64,000 nt of DNA from Gracilaria gracilis (GCA_030374805.1 JARGSG010000049.1:1-64000); one strand, 5' to 3'. Positions 11,180 through 22,985 are shown, numbered from the stretch's first letter. Notes: generated by a model from the sequence alone, not told the origin. Numbers and translations are program-made.

Positions 11180-11543
11180 TTCCGATCCCAAGATTGTGGT
11201 GAAGAAGAGCTGATGTGGGTCGGAGAGGGGGGTGGGGGCGAAGCAAATCTTGCTGACACCGTGCTGTAAGAGGTTTGTCTGGAGTTCGAGGCACTGGGTA
11301 GCGGAGGAGACGGCGTTGTGGAAGGCGGATTTGGAAAAGGCGCGGTCGTGGAGGACGGAGATGACCCTATGAACACCGAATATGGCCGAAATGTGGCCGA
11401 AATGTGGCCGAAATGTGGCCGTTTAACTCGAAAACTTGTGAGAACGTTTATCCAGCGAAGGTAAACAAGTTTCATATATATTCAGCGGTTTTTCGTCCGT
11501 TTTAATTCGGTCATCTTTGACCGCCAAACTAGCATTCCGATAA
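11180..11543 (-). mobile_element. Remnant of large transposon: ORF D fragment plus terminal sequence
   Basis: About 11180-11375 matches the minus-strand transposase segment at 7290-7100. It is followed directly by an 11-bp tandem repeat AATGTGGCCGA (11379-11421) and then a terminal block ending CAAACTAGCATTCCGATAA at 11525-11543. Most of the element has been deleted. This copy is useful for defining the terminus because it retains the conserved inner block TTCGGTCATCTTTGACCGC. Whether the TGGCCG repeat belongs to the element or to an insertion is unclear. Confidence 0.65.
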
Positions 11544-11639
11544 ACCGACGGACCTCCCTATTCTCTCGGACCCTGACCACTACGGTCTTTCACTCACTCC
11601 ATCCCCGCCACGCGGCTTATTCACCCGTGTTCTCGACGC

Positions 11640-11782
11640 ATCGTTACCGCATAGTGATCACGGATGGCGAGACACGCGGTGAGAAGCTCATCCCCAGAAC
11701 CGAACATTTTCCCAACCTTCATGTCGGATGTCGGAGGTGACGGTGACGGTGACGTAGACCTGGATGTGGTAGCGGCAGCCAT
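11640..11782 (-). pseudogene. ORF A, N-terminal fragment
   Basis: On the minus strand from an ATG at 11782 the frame encodes a Ser/Thr/Pro-rich start followed by SDMKVGKMFGSGDELLT. That closely matches SSDMKVGKLYGSGDELVT near the start of ORF A at 54505-53624. The fragment runs into unrelated DNA near 11640. Its upstream flank, like that of the 54-kb copy, carries a GGACAGCGG hairpin, suggesting the hairpin lies near the other end of the element. Confidence 0.6.
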
Positions 11783-12118
11783 TCTAAACAATAAAGGGGG
11801 GATGTATTATGAATACGGAAGGAGAACGGGAGCGGTCGTGAGAAAAGAGATGATTGACGTTGGCAGCGGGCGGCGAGGGCGAACGGACGGACGCTGACGA
11901 GAGACGGCAGCGGACGGCAGACGGCTGCGGAATTAGCGATGTGAAGGAGGCATTTAGAGGCCAAAACGGTACCAGAACTCTAAAGTAGAGGATTAGAAGG
12001 GAATTGGACGATGTTAGGGGAGCATATGCGGTGATAAACAGTTATAAGAGAAGGCAGGGATGGGAGGGGGGTGCGGTAATTCCTAGATATGGAAGTAAAG
12101 GAGAAGTTATAACTTACC

Positions 12119-12199
12119 GGTCCCCGGACAGCGGTCCGTGGTGCAGTGGCGCTCCATCACGGCTCCGATGAAGTGATACTCGAGCTCGGTCCACTTTCC
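12119..12199. repeat. GGGACAGCGG-type hairpin (H1), degenerate copy
   Basis: About 80 bases with decayed inverted arms GGACAGCGGTCC...TGGCGCTCCATCA and ATGAAGTGATA...GGTCCAC. It has the same layout as the better hairpins at 54853-54930, 55661-55739 and 55881-55957. Confidence 0.45.
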
Positions 12200-12360
12200 A
12201 TGCGCCGTGGGAGAAAAAGTAAAAAAAATTGATTTCCACCTGGAGAGCGGCCCCCTCGCGACTGGCGCTTGTTTGGAATGTGATGCTGCGTGTACTTGAG
12301 CACCTTCGCTCTCCTGCCAACTGCCTCGGTAAGCACAACGCTCTGTACCTCCCCGTTACG

Positions 12361-12441
12361 GTTTCCGGGGACCTCTTCTTCTCCTGTCACAACCAAGTGA
12401 TCCTCTCGGTTGTGACAGAAGAAGAAGAGATTGCCGGAAAC
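12361..12441. repeat. 81-bp hairpin (H3)
   Basis: Near-perfect inverted repeat. Arms GTTTCCGG..A.CTCTTCTTC.TCTGTCACAACC are closed by a 13-base loop. The sequence is unrelated to H1 and H2 but the size is almost the same. It has no coding potential. It could be a tiny foldback element or a source of hairpin RNA; the sequence cannot distinguish these. Confidence 0.6.
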
Positions 12442-12494
12442 AATCACGCCATAAAAATAAGTACGGGGTGGAGGGAAAGGGTTTACAGCGCAAT

Positions 12495-13331
12495 ATGCGC
12501 AAGATATTCAACCGAAAGTTTCCACAGCTGGAGGACAGAGAGTATGACGTCACGAAGCCCGTCTCAGAAGAATTTGTGAGGTCAGTTCTTAGAAGCATTG
12601 GCGAGTACATGTACAATGTATGACAGATTGAAGGAGCTGGAAATCTTACGTACCGAAAACATCCAACACAGCATCCTACGATCTTAGTTGAGCTTCGGTC
12701 TAAAATCGAGAAGCATTACAGGATTCTCAAGTACGCGGAAGGACAGTGGGCCGTGAACATGTTAATTCAAGAAGCAATGCGTAGAGATCGAAAATATAAT
12801 GGTCGAAGGTCGAAAACGGCGCGTACTAGTTCTGCACCATCATCTCATGATGTGGAGTCTCATGGTACATCACAAGAACGAGACTGTTTGAGCACCAGGC
12901 CTGCCGAACATGCAGTGAATGCAGAGATTAACGATCAAGATGCCGAGAAAAGGGTCAGCCAAACTCAAGAGAGACAAGAAAAAAGAAACGATGTAAGCAC
13001 TGAGCGCATGGTACCAGCCATAACCGAGCAAGAAAACATTCTTGGAAGGACGTACATTGGAAACGATGATGAAAAGGATGAAATTTTGCCTGGTAGGGCT
13101 CCTGAGGACATTGCGCGCAGTGTTTTATTTGCTGCGAGTACCGAGACATCCACGGTACAGGTAGCTTCACGTACAAACTCATGCAATGCACAGCATAATG
13201 ACAGGCAGGGTACAATTACCAGGACTCAGCTAGGCAGAGGTTCATATCAAGCTCGGCGTCGATCGGGTTTGACTGGTGCTTCGAAGGGTCCCCGTGGTAT
13301 GATATCCAAGAACATTAGAGGCAAACATTGA
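12495..13331 (+). pseudogene. Family E gene, copy 1 (unknown function, one in-frame stop)
   Basis: Reads from ATG 12495 in one frame to 13331, interrupted only by TGA at 12621-12623. Residues around 12670-12790 (ELRSKIEKHYRIL, AEGQWAVNMLIQEAMRRDRK) align with the minus-strand gene at 35909-34728 (LKKKIEEKFPGL, QNYWVATEFIKECMQRDKK), so the two form a family. The domain looks like a short helical module, followed by a long polar, Ser/Glu/Gln-rich tail ending in a basic segment. No known family recognised. It sits beside element remnants, and the second member sits next to a Plavaka-like transposase, so it may be a transposon accessory gene. Confidence 0.5.
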
Positions 13332-13934
13332 ATAATGGATGCACATCATAACACCCGCTGTGTATGTGACTTTTCCGACGTCTTCATATCCTGAGATATG
13401 GTGCTCGTTTGGACATCGCTCTCGATTCGAACAAAAAGTCCAAAACATTATGGTAGTCAGATATGTGATAAATTGATGCGTTACATGGTCAGTTCTGAAC
13501 GTATTAACGTACTGCTTCTTTTCACCGCTTTTGTGACCATATCGACATATAGGAAATTGAAGTTAGAAAGAAAAACTTCCGAACCTAGCAGTGCTTTGCG
13601 GTGCGTAGGTACAAGTTTGAAGAGGTAAGTGTTGGAAACGCAGTGGAGCTACGGTACTCAATGCACATGTGAAGATAATATCACATGCGATAGGTAGCTT
13701 CGGGCTACTTAAGAAAGAACGGATGACATGAACATGAACAGAAAAACTTACGATTAGTGGGTTCTCTTGCGACGTGAACCTGAGTTGCCACATTGACGTG
13801 GACGAAATGTTACGTACAAGGCATAAAATGTATAAGGCTCTATCCACAGAATGCAGCTGAAAGGTATAGGTATGTAAAGAAAACAGTAAAAGCAACGTAC
13901 AGAAATCATCGTAATTGTAGGCCCTCTCTCGCAT

Positions 13935-14642
13935 AGAGAGAAGGCACTGCGGTAACGTGTGACCATGGGTGTAGCAGAGATGGCATATCAATGCTTGCCT
14001 ACCCTGACGAGGGGGTCCATTCCGGTGATCCGTGAAGGGTACCGCTGGGCGGGTATCCTGCCATCCGGGCCGTTGATAACGGGTCCCACCGTTCGAGTAC
14101 GGGATTCGGAGCCCGTGAACTCGGGGTGCATCGGCGTAGAGTACGGTGCCTTCCCGAGCGGTCTCGAAGGAAACATCCGTTGTCGACGGGAGATCCGTTG
14201 TCGGAACGGAGTCAACGCCGCTCTGGGCGAGCTGGACGTTATCATACTCCTGTGGAGGTGCCTGAACAGCGAAAAGCGAGAGAGACGGGGACCGAGTGTC
14301 CATCAACAACGCCTTGGCGGACTTGGACCGAGTAGTCGGGGGCCTGGCGCGAATGGCATCACCTTGAGCTTTTGCATACTTAATGAGCTCAAAATATGTG
14401 ATCTTCCCCTTATCACCACGGTAGCGGGCGACCAAAGTCCGGATAGCCGGGTCCAATCCGTCAATAAACATTGTGCAACGCTCAGTAGCGGGATAGACAT
14501 TCCCACAGCGATGGAAAGCCTTATTCGGGCGCACCGAGAAATCGGGTTCCCTCTCGCCTGAGCACTGACGCGTGTCTCGCAATGCGAAGATTGCCGCCTG
14601 AATGGCGTCGTTAGTTGCGTACGACCGTAGCAGATACTGCAC
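13935..14642 (-). pseudogene. Ty3/gypsy-like gag fragment with CCHC knuckle
   Basis: A minus-strand open frame whose first about 235 codons look like retrotransposon Gag: a capsid-like region (KAFHRCGNVYPATERC, FIDGLDPAIRTLVARYR) and a zinc knuckle CHLCYTHGHTLPQC at about codons 220-233. The knuckle fits CX2CX4HX4C exactly. After the knuckle the frame runs into AT-rich, non-protein-like sequence, so protease and reverse transcriptase are absent and the fragment ends near 13935. Upstream (14650-15100) similar Gag-like residues appear in another frame but are too decayed to model. It lies head to head with the plus-strand chromovirus remnant. Confidence 0.65.
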
Positions 14643-15440
14643 TGCTTCGGGCCAGCAGGTAACTCCTCCTTCGGAGGCTCGCGAAGAACCGAAGCCAAGC
14701 CGTCACGACAGATCGTAGAGAGTTCAACAGAGAATCAGTTGGGCACCACGTGTGTGGGTTATCCTCGCAAGAGGCACGAGTCCACGTAAGTGGGGAAAGG
14801 AAAAGGAAACCTGCAAGAGCGGGGAATAGAGAGAAGAAAAAGGGCAAAATGGGCAAAGGATACGACAAACACCGGTGTTATTCCTGCACGGGTCGAACGC
14901 GACAAACAGCGGTAAAACCCTGCCATAGTTGGGTTCTTTGGAGGACGCAGAGACGATAGACGGCCCGTGGGCTACGGGATATCCCTCCAAGGAGGAGTGG
15001 AGTACCGCCTAAGGCGAAGCAGTCAAGAGCCAACCCTGGTTGGGGAGCTTTACTGTGCGCGGCGGTGATGGCCGCCGGCGCGCTAAGTAGTCTAGCTATG
15101 CCAACTATAAATAAATAAACTAATTAATTAGGCCCACGCGCAGTGGCAATTACCCACGCGTCGTGGCGGCCGTTCCACTTGTACGTGGCCAACCTCTGGC
15201 TCATCCGTAATCCACGTGTCCTTCCCACAATAGTGGCTATTGCTATTCATATACCTCGACTCGAGTGGTATCCCGACTTGTCGGATTATGACCGAGTATT
15301 GGTAACCACCTCCCAGAGGGCTTTGCACCACAGATCGTTTGGCTCTCTCGTCGAGGCCGTTTTTCACTCAGGGTTTTCACAAGCCTGCCCGCCTTTGGGA
15401 TCATATTGCCGCAAGCCAAACAAAAAAACTCTCTCTGCCT

Positions 15441-16744
15441 ACCGTTATGGTCACCACACCGGGATCTTCTCATGGACAGGCCCGTTTTGCGCCTCCCCAT
15501 AAGAACGACGGCATTGATGAAGTGCCGCCCGCTCCCGGCTCAGGGGCTCTGAGCACCCTAAGTACCGATCGAGGGATCGTACCACCAGTGAACGACCCGG
15601 AGCGCATACTCCAACAGTCCACTCCGACCGACTCTCGGAACGGTCTCGAGGCCGTGCTTTAGAAGTCCTCACTTGAGACAGCTCCGCAGGCTCCCGCTTC
15701 ACAAGTGGCAGCGCCCGAAACTCTCATGGAACTCCACAACGACCCACGGGAATTGAGGTTCAACCCTTCACGGGAGAACTTCTCATTGCCCTGAGGCCGC
15801 TCATGGAGTCTATAGTAAACCTTGGGGTCGAACGACGTATTACCCACAGGGTAAACCCAGAATTGGAGCCCCTGGGGAATACTTTTGTCCAGAGGGACTC
15901 ATCCAACATGATCGGTTCCAGAGTTATGGACGCCACAAATGCCACCATTGTGCTCACTAAGGTACAGCGCCCTTGGCAGCCCGGCCCTATTGGGTACGAC
16001 CAGAATCTCAACCGTCCGCTAGCCATCTCGGTATGGCAAACGCCCACCATCCCTGTCCAACATGAAGCAGATTCCAGACCCGGCAGGGACCCCAACAATG
16101 ATAGGCTCAATTTGGGTAATCCACTCTCAGGGAAGCAGAATAGTACCGGTCACGATTCGCATATGAGTCGTGACAAGTAGAGGAATCGGTAGTCTTCAAG
16201 CCAACGTCGGAACAGGAGCAAGTCAACCCGTAAGGGTCGTAGATTTTCTGACTCGGATGACTCGCAGTCTGACTGCGATAGGCCGGACTCCAGCGACTCG
16301 GGCGACTCCGACCCCGAGGTCGATGTGTCCCATTTACACCGTATCCAACCCAATAACGGAGAATTTTTTAAAATACTTAGCTTTAGGCACTAGCGCTTGA
16401 ACGCCAGAAGTGGTCGCTGCAACCCTATGGTGGCGCGATCGGTGGCCCAACATGCTAAACCCATGCAGCTACAGATGCCCTTGAAGTTCTCCGGCAAAGG
16501 TCCAATTTTGGTTCTACGTTTCCTCGCGGGGTTCAATAACACCTGTAACTAGAATGGTGTGCACGAGGGTGCAGCTCTCTGGCTCTTTCAGTTTCTCTTG
16601 GACCCAACCGCAAGGGATAAGATCACCGCAAATATCACCCGCGAATACGGAGCGGTAGGCGCGAAGAGTTCCGACTTCCTCGCGTCCCCTTTCCGGAGGT
16701 GGTCAACTACCTACGTGAGGTATATGCGTCTATGCGATGGATGA
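15441..16744 (+). pseudogene. Gag region of Ty3/gypsy chromovirus remnant
   Basis: Broken Gag of a plus-strand element. Open segments at 15451-15660 and 15803-16180 are Pro/Asn-rich. A capsid-like core appears at 16470-16744 (LKFSGKGP, NGVHEGAALWLFQFLLDP) with a stop inside it. A Cys-rich stretch near 17345 (CCICLSTSRACYEW) may be a decayed knuckle. Protease, reverse transcriptase and RNase H are missing between this region and the integrase piece at 17730. Confidence 0.5.
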
Positions 16745-17724
16745 TATCTTCTTAGAGGCTTACGAAGATATTATTACGCACCACCACAGCGCAGCAGTGT
16801 CAGATCACGAATTCGCGGACAAATAGTGAAACGAGAACCTCCGATGTGGAAATATCTTCCCAGAGGGACATCTCAAGGCTCTCTTTGTCATGGAATTGTT
16901 ACACGCAATCAGGGCCAGTGTATCTAACTACTCCTCTACGTATCTCAAGGTGGTCTTAGGTCAGCTCGTCAGCTATGCTGAGGGACTTGACGACAGCCAT
17001 CGGGGTGGTAAGAAGTATTACAAGACATTGGAATCGGACACGAGCAGCAAGCCCTGCCGGGTCTTCTCAACGGCCTCATGCAGCGTCTAATCGGACGCAG
17101 ACGAACGCGGATGGGGCGGTGAATTTGAAGACGAGGGCGCTATGGAACTTCCCTTTCAAACGGTGCTCCCGTCTTCCCCTTCAATTTCCTCCACCGCCAC
17201 GTCAACGCCTTCGACGATGGCTCCTTCGACGATGGCTTACCGCCGGGGCTCCAGTTACCGACAACAACCCCCGAAGGGCTCGCAGACGGTACCGCAAACG
17301 AGATCTTTTTATCGTACGGCCCCGACATCGGTCGATAGGCTTCCAACTTGTTGCATTTGCCTGTCTACATCTAGGGCGTGCTATGAGTGGCTCCCATCGG
17401 AATACTGGAACGCCGTGCTGCAACTTCGCGAAGCGAATTATCATCAGCGCGCCTCTGAAAGATACTACAAGCCCAGAACGTGGGGGACTCAACACCCCGG
17501 TTCGGGAGCCCAGTCAGTTCCAGAGCGGGCAGCCCCACGAAATCCGGAGTTCCAGCTCCGACTCAATTTCCAAGGGAGAGCACTCCTGGCCCCATAGATC
17601 ACCCCACAGCGTCCTCAGCATGTTATTAAGGTCCTCACCTTTCAAAAGCAGCCAACGGGAGACGTTAGGACAACTGATCCCCAGCTCTTTCCCGCGGGGG
17701 TCCTCTAGAATTTGTCGCCTTGGC

Positions 17725-17935
17725 AATCCTCGGCCCGTTGTCTAAAACCTCACATGAAAACAGCTTCATCTTGTTCATCACGGATCGCTTTACCAAGCTG
17801 GCACATGCTGTTTCCCCTGCAGGCCACACAGGCAACGAATATCGCCCTTGCATTATTTGAGAGCTGGATTTTCCCTTACGAGGCCCCGCAGTTCCTACTC
17901 AACTCTGCAAGACACGGTCTCGATTGACAGAGTCA
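17725..17935 (+). pseudogene. Retroelement integrase core fragment
   Basis: The translation contains SFILFITDRFTKLAHAV, the region around the first catalytic Asp of Ty3/gypsy integrases. After a one-base frame change near 17815 it continues TNIALALFESWIFPYEAP. The second catalytic Asp region (normally S-D-x-G) reads NSARHG, so the enzyme is inactive. It belongs with the Gag remnant upstream and the chromodomain downstream. Confidence 0.75.
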
Positions 17936-18140
17936 CGAAAGTCCATCGGGATCGCAATACGCCCCTACACCAACGGACTTAAAGGAACCGGATATGACAT
18001 CACGTTCCTCCCCTCCTTCCCCTTCGGCGGCAACAGCTCCCAAGGTGGTCGCGGCCGATTCTACTCCACTATCCTCGCCGGGAAACAGCCCCAACGACGA
18101 CGCAAAAAACCCACCTGAACTCATCCACGGCACACCTCCC

Positions 18141-18297
18141 GGAGAGTGGGTTGTCGACAAAGTGGTGGATGAGAACGTCTCCTCTGACGGGACACCGCTG
18201 GTCAAAGCCTGATGGTACGGCTTCCCGGCCTCCCAGGACACTTGGGAGCCAGCCACCAACGTCCCGCATAACGTCGTCGCTCACTGGCGCGTACGAC
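18141..18297 (+). pseudogene. Chromodomain of a chromovirus-type gypsy element
   Basis: The translated segment WVVDKVVDE...WYGFPASQDTWEPATN is a recognisable chromodomain (aromatic W/Y positions and the D-T-W-E-P motif), interrupted by TGA at 18210-18212. Its position after the integrase core matches chromoviruses, where the domain is thought to guide insertion into heterochromatin. Sequence beyond 18300 is non-coding and may contain LTR remains that I could not define. Confidence 0.7.
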
Positions 18298-18961
18298 GAA
18301 GAACATAAACCCTTCTCGGTAGTTTTAGCGAATGTCAAAGTACTCCTGGCTGTGCCATCTGAAGAGGAATTTTTGCATCGCCCGGATGCGGTCGTCGTAC
18401 GCAACGAACTCACACCAGCACTGCTGGCATCCGAGCCAATACATCTGGTCCTATGGCTGCTTGCAGGCCACAACGCTGAGAGGACAATGCCCAGGCGGGA
18501 GAATCTTCACACTGTCTCCCACAGCTAGGCGTCACCGGCGTCAATCCGGCCGATAATGTCCGCCATTCGGTGCTGGTATTCGACTTCATCCCAACAACGG
18601 GCGAATGGCTTGTCCGGACGGTGGCTCCCCGAGTCTGCCGTGCGAATGTCCTAATAGGCATGTGTCCCTGACGGGCTCGCCAGGACTCCACACGACCATG
18701 GTGCTCTAGGATGGGCCGCTGCCTGGCAGCCGATGCATTCCGTCGAAGATTGTCTGGCAGTGCAGCACGCCCGCTCGGGAAAATATAGCACCAAAGTTCA
18801 CGACTGCGACTAGTTGATCCCGTAGCGGACACTCTTTGTCAGAGGTGGCCGTTGAGGGTACCAGATCGGTTCAGGCTTTACTTTCCCGCCGCGCGTCGTA
18901 CTTTCGACCATACCTACGGGATGGGATGCGGGATATGGTTAGCAAGCCAGAAATATTGCGC

Positions 18962-19332
18962 TTTCAAAACCCATTTTCAAAACCCATTTTCAAAACCCAT
19001 TTTCAAAACCCATTTTCAAAACCCATTTTCAAAACCCTTTTTCAAAACCCTTTTTCAAACCCTTTTTCAAACCCTCTTTGAAACCCTTTTTTAAACCCCA
19101 TTCCTTCCTCTGCATTCCCCCCACCCTCTCCCTAACCCCACTTTAAACCCCGAATTTCTCGAAGTTCCCTAATTCCCCTAATTCCCCTAAATTCCCCTAA
19201 ATTCCCCTAATTCCCCCCTAATTCCCCTAATTCCCTAATTCCCTAATTCCCCTAAATTCCCCTAAAACCCCTAAACCCTAATATCCCCCTAATTCCCCTA
19301 AATCCCTAAACCCTAAATTCCCCTAAAGCCCT
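18962..19332. repeat. Telomere-like and A/C-rich satellite block
   Basis: First part (18962-19100): a 13-bp unit CAAAACCCATTTT, at least five near-perfect copies decaying to CAAACCCTTTTT. Second part (19140-19332): degenerate CCCCTAAATT/CCCTAA units including CCTAAACCCTAA, resembling plant-type telomere repeat CCCTAAA. The minus-strand gypsy RNase H homology stops at the edge of this block. It may be an interstitial telomere-like sequence or a microsatellite born from a retroelement end. Confidence 0.8.
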
Positions 19333-19344
19333 CTTCTTCTATGA

Positions 19345-20600
19345 AACTCAGTTCACCTCCATCGGCCTCAGGAGAGCACGTTGGGAATCTGGAAAAGAAG
19401 TCGGCGGCACCGTTGGCTATTCCCAAACTGTACTTGACTTTAGAGATATACTCTGCCCTCAGTCTCATCCAACGTGCAAATCTTCCGTGTATTTCCCTCC
19501 TTTTGAAGGCGATTTGTAACGCCTAATGGTCGGTCGGGATCTTGGAAGGTATATGGAACAAGAAATATACCCGAAACTTTTTCAGTGCAAATACAAACGC
19601 TAGCGCTTCACGTTTGCATGCGGAGTAAATTCTATCCGCACCTGACACCGTTCGCGACGCGAACGGGATAGGGTGTACTTTGCCTTCCTCTTTCTTCCGA
19701 GATAAGACTATCTAAAGTGCCACGGTAGAGGGGTCAGTTTCTATTAAGAAGCGCGCCTCAAACTCCACATTTTTGAGCCCAGATGGCGTGGTCGGCATTC
19801 ACTTCAGATCGTAGAACTCGTTTTTCATCTCTTCTGTGCACTTAAAGGCGCTCTGAATATAGGTTGCTGCTTACCGGGCAGCTTAGCTCTGGGTAAAATT
19901 TCTAGTGAACCACCGGTAGTACCCAGCTAGTTCCTGGAAGCTCCTTAGTTTCGTTTTGTTCGTTAGCGGAAGTGCATCCAAAAACCTTTGGATCCTCTTC
20001 TCGTCAATCTGTATACTACTTTCGTTGATAATGTGACCCAGCAGCTTAATTACAGACTGGGAAAAGCTGAACTTAGTCACTTCCACTTTTAGATTTGCGG
20101 TTTGAATCCTATCAAACACTTGGTAAAAGTGCTTGAGATCGTGAGGGAGACCTTTGGGGAAGATTACGACGTCATTCACATAAACCATCGCAAAGAAGGA
20201 ACCGTGGCGAACCCGATCCATCATAAACTAAAAGGATGACGGCATGTTCATCAATCCGATTGGCATCACTTCGAACTTGTAATTTATGTAGCGACAGGAG
20301 ATCTATTAATCTCTTTATTGGCTTCCGACGTCTGCAGCGGCCAGTAACCTGTGTAAAAGATCAGGGTGGTGAACAACATCGACACAGCAAGGTCGTCTAA
20401 AATCTCTAAACCATTGGGCAGCTGCCAACGGTCGTGTTTCATAAGCCGGTTTAGTTGAAGATAGTCCACGCAAAACTTTGGCCTTCCATCTTTCTTGGTT
20501 GCCATCATCACCGGAAAAAACTAGCCCGAAGGCAAAAGGGTGATTATTCCAGACTCCAAGACCTCTTCTACTTCCTTCTTGAAGTAAAATTATGCTTAGG
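19345..20600 (-). pseudogene. Ty3/gypsy reverse transcriptase-RNase H (broken)
   Basis: The RT fingers/palm segment 20511-20284 shows KKDGRPKFCVDYLQLNRL and LDDLAVSMLFTTLIFYTGYW; motif A Asp is replaced by Ile. Motif C reads YVND in place of YVDD (about 20170). After a stop near 19883 an RNase H region is visible in the same direction (FASRTVSGADRIYSACKREA, ADFFSRF) with stops. Two palm-site changes and multiple stops show it is dead. No integrase follows: homology ends at the satellite block, so the 3' half of the element is lost. Confidence 0.8.
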
Positions 20601-21119
20601 GTGCATCTTAAAAACTCGATTGCGAATTGGGGTATGATCTATCAACTCGAAAGAATGCATAACGGAGACATCTGCCTGCTGGAAACCACTGATGTACCGC
20701 GCAATGAAATCTGTCTCTATAAATGCGTTTGTCATCTCTCCCTGGTCACCCAAGGGAAGATATTTCAGCTTTGGGACCAGCCAGGCTTACCGATCGCTTT
20801 CTTCGTCCTCGGCAGACTTCTCTGCGGTGCAATCCAACTTCTCTAGACCGGGTTCGTGTGGATCCTTGTCTACGTCGTCAAACACATATTCTGGCTCTCT
20901 TTCCGATTTGTCCCCTCTAAAAACGATAGGAAAAAAGGCTGTCTTACCTGAGAAGCCATCCTTACCAAACTCGTCTGCAAAATCGGAATCTTCGCAGTCC
21001 AATTGAGTTCCATCAAGGACCGTGGGATCGTTGTATATTGGTACCCGAACTTCTCCATTTCCCGAAATAGGAGTCACTTTCAGACGGCTGAAGTTCAGCG
21101 GCCTCTGAAAGGCCACCAA

Positions 21120-21437
21120 CGGAGGGTATCAAACAATAACTTCGAACGGCGCGTTTTGTAGGACTTGCAATTCGAAAGGGATCATCAAGTCACGAAAAGT
21201 GACTGATACGTTCTTCCCGATACCCAGCACCGTAGTGGTGGCAGTATCATCTGCTAATGCCACTTTCATGGGTGTAGGATCTTGAGTTAGCATCAATTTA
21301 TAACATATTGACCTGAGCATATGGGTCGGGACTGCACCTGTGTCCAATCGAGCGTTTGTATCTGATCTATACAGCTTGAACGTCAACCGGCGTGGGACCT
21401 TGGAGATGTACAATATGGAAGCGTAACTCATTTGCAT
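21120..21437 (-). pseudogene. Retropepsin-like protease segment of gypsy element
   Basis: Minus-strand segment with LDTGAVPTHM, the D-T-G-A active-site motif of retroviral-type aspartic proteases, followed by a typical beta-rich region ending FEVIV. It lies between the Cys-rich nucleocapsid-like segment and the RT, the normal gypsy order. Confidence 0.65.
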
Positions 21438-21734
21438 GCTTTCAGAGGGGAGTCGTCCTGGAGCTTCTTGGCTTCCTATTTGTCACCACGCAATAATTTT
21501 CCGAAGGGTAGGTCACAAGCAGCCGTTGCCAGCTCTGGCAGCACGTTGTACTATCCAACGGGATCTTGGAGACCTTGCGAGGGCTTCTTGGTCTCCCCGC
21601 CCTTTCTGAAATTCTTCTTGGTTCTCTTCTTTTCCAATGGGTGCGGAGATGAAGCCTGTTTTTCGCACGGACGTCAATGTACATGACTCTCTACGTAACT
21701 GATTCGGGACGGACTGGCCGTCCACATTCTTCTT

Positions 21735-22110
21735 TTAGGCGGCCACCATTTTCCTAACCCTGTTACTTTCCAGGACGACAGACACCGGCTCCTGGCTGTC
21801 GTGGTTTCTCAACTTCTCATCGGCTGAAGATTCGGGATTCGTTCTGCTGAAGGCTACAGAACGTGAGTCCGCTTTCTTACCGGTTGACCAACAGGCGGTT
21901 TTCTCATCCGCCCTCTTACCACAAATAAAGCAACGAGTTCTTCGGTGTGGATTAACAGGACAGCGGCTCACACGGTCCCCAGTCCTCTTGCAGTAACTGC
22001 AAACCGATTTCATGCTATCTTGTGCCCCAGAGCTAGCTCTAGCACACTCAAACTTCTTCTTGACGAACAGCGAAAGCCCAGCCAAACGCTTGGTGCGCAA
22101 GTCGACCTTG
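21735..22110 (-). pseudogene. Nucleocapsid-like Cys motifs of gypsy Gag
   Basis: The open frame contains CSYCKRTGDRVSRC followed by CFICGKRADEKTAC. The first fits a CCHC knuckle except that the His is Asp; the second lacks the His. Basic and Lys/Arg-rich, it is in the right place between capsid (22775-22356) and protease. Confidence 0.6.
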
Positions 22111-22355
22111 CGGTTTAACTACTTGAACTTTCTGAACGGGCGTCGGGCCTGGTCACTTGATAAAGGCTACCCATTGTTGGAGAAGAAAGGCTTACGGCCT
22201 ATCCAAAACCCGGCGAAGGCCTTCTTCAGAGCAGGATAAGTACTGGGCGCACGATACATAACAATCTGCACCTTGTCCGGGATGTCCGCAACAGCTTTTC
22301 GAAGCAGCCTAAATGATGCGGTGTCATTGAAAAGAACTCTCTTTTTAAGCTAATT

Positions 22356-22775
22356 TCACTTTGCTAGCGAGCCCATGATGTCTTTCGGAACCAAGCGCCC
22401 AGCCACGGCTTCATGAATCTCTTCTTCTGGCTTCGGGGCATTAGCGAATTTTGCCAGTGGCTTCGCCATTAAAACAGAGTAGTTACTGGTCACCTGTACT
22501 AGTGAACCAGCACGAGAGAAGTTTATGTAGTAGTTATCGAATGTCCTGCGTTCAAGGTGGCAGAGAAGATGAACCGCTCCCTCTTCGTCAGGTTTTTGAC
22601 GCATGACAGCGTTCCTGAAGTCAAAGAAGAACCTTGCAACGTCCGCGAACGCCGCTCCCTCGAACCAGGCACGGAAGTTGGTATTGGCCATCTTCCAATG
22701 ATCAGACGACACTGGATACGGCACCATAAAAGCTTGTATTTCTGCAGATGGGAAATTTCGAGGCAAGCGTGCCAC
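22356..22775 (-). pseudogene. Gag capsid-like segment of minus-strand gypsy element
   Basis: A 139-codon open frame with Gag-like order (ADVARFFFDFRNAVMRQKPDE, HLLCHLERRTFDNYY), placed directly upstream of the nucleocapsid motifs. Sequence from 22776 to about 22985 may hold the N-terminus in other frames. Assignment rests on order and general resemblance, not on a diagnostic motif. Confidence 0.5.
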
Positions 22776-22985
22776 GCTTTTTATCTGCCTCCTCCATGTT
22801 CCAGACGCGCCTGTCCCGCCAACCCCTTCTCATGCGGATCTGTGGCAGGCACGATAAAGATTTGGATGAACAGGATTCTAACTGGCAAGTGTAAGGCAGA
22901 AACACGACAACTGTCCAACAGTACAGTGAGATATTCCGAATGTGCAAAACAATACCCCAATTAGGGGCAGCGCTCAATAGCTTTT

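Noticed and set aside
13563-13930. C-terminal extension of the gag frame
   Set aside because: After the zinc knuckle the translation becomes low-quality and AT-biased; treated as read-through into non-coding DNA.
18962-19094. Open frames encoding repeated F-K-T-H-F-Q-N-P
   Set aside because: Direct product of the 13-bp satellite; open in more than one frame because the repeat lacks stops.
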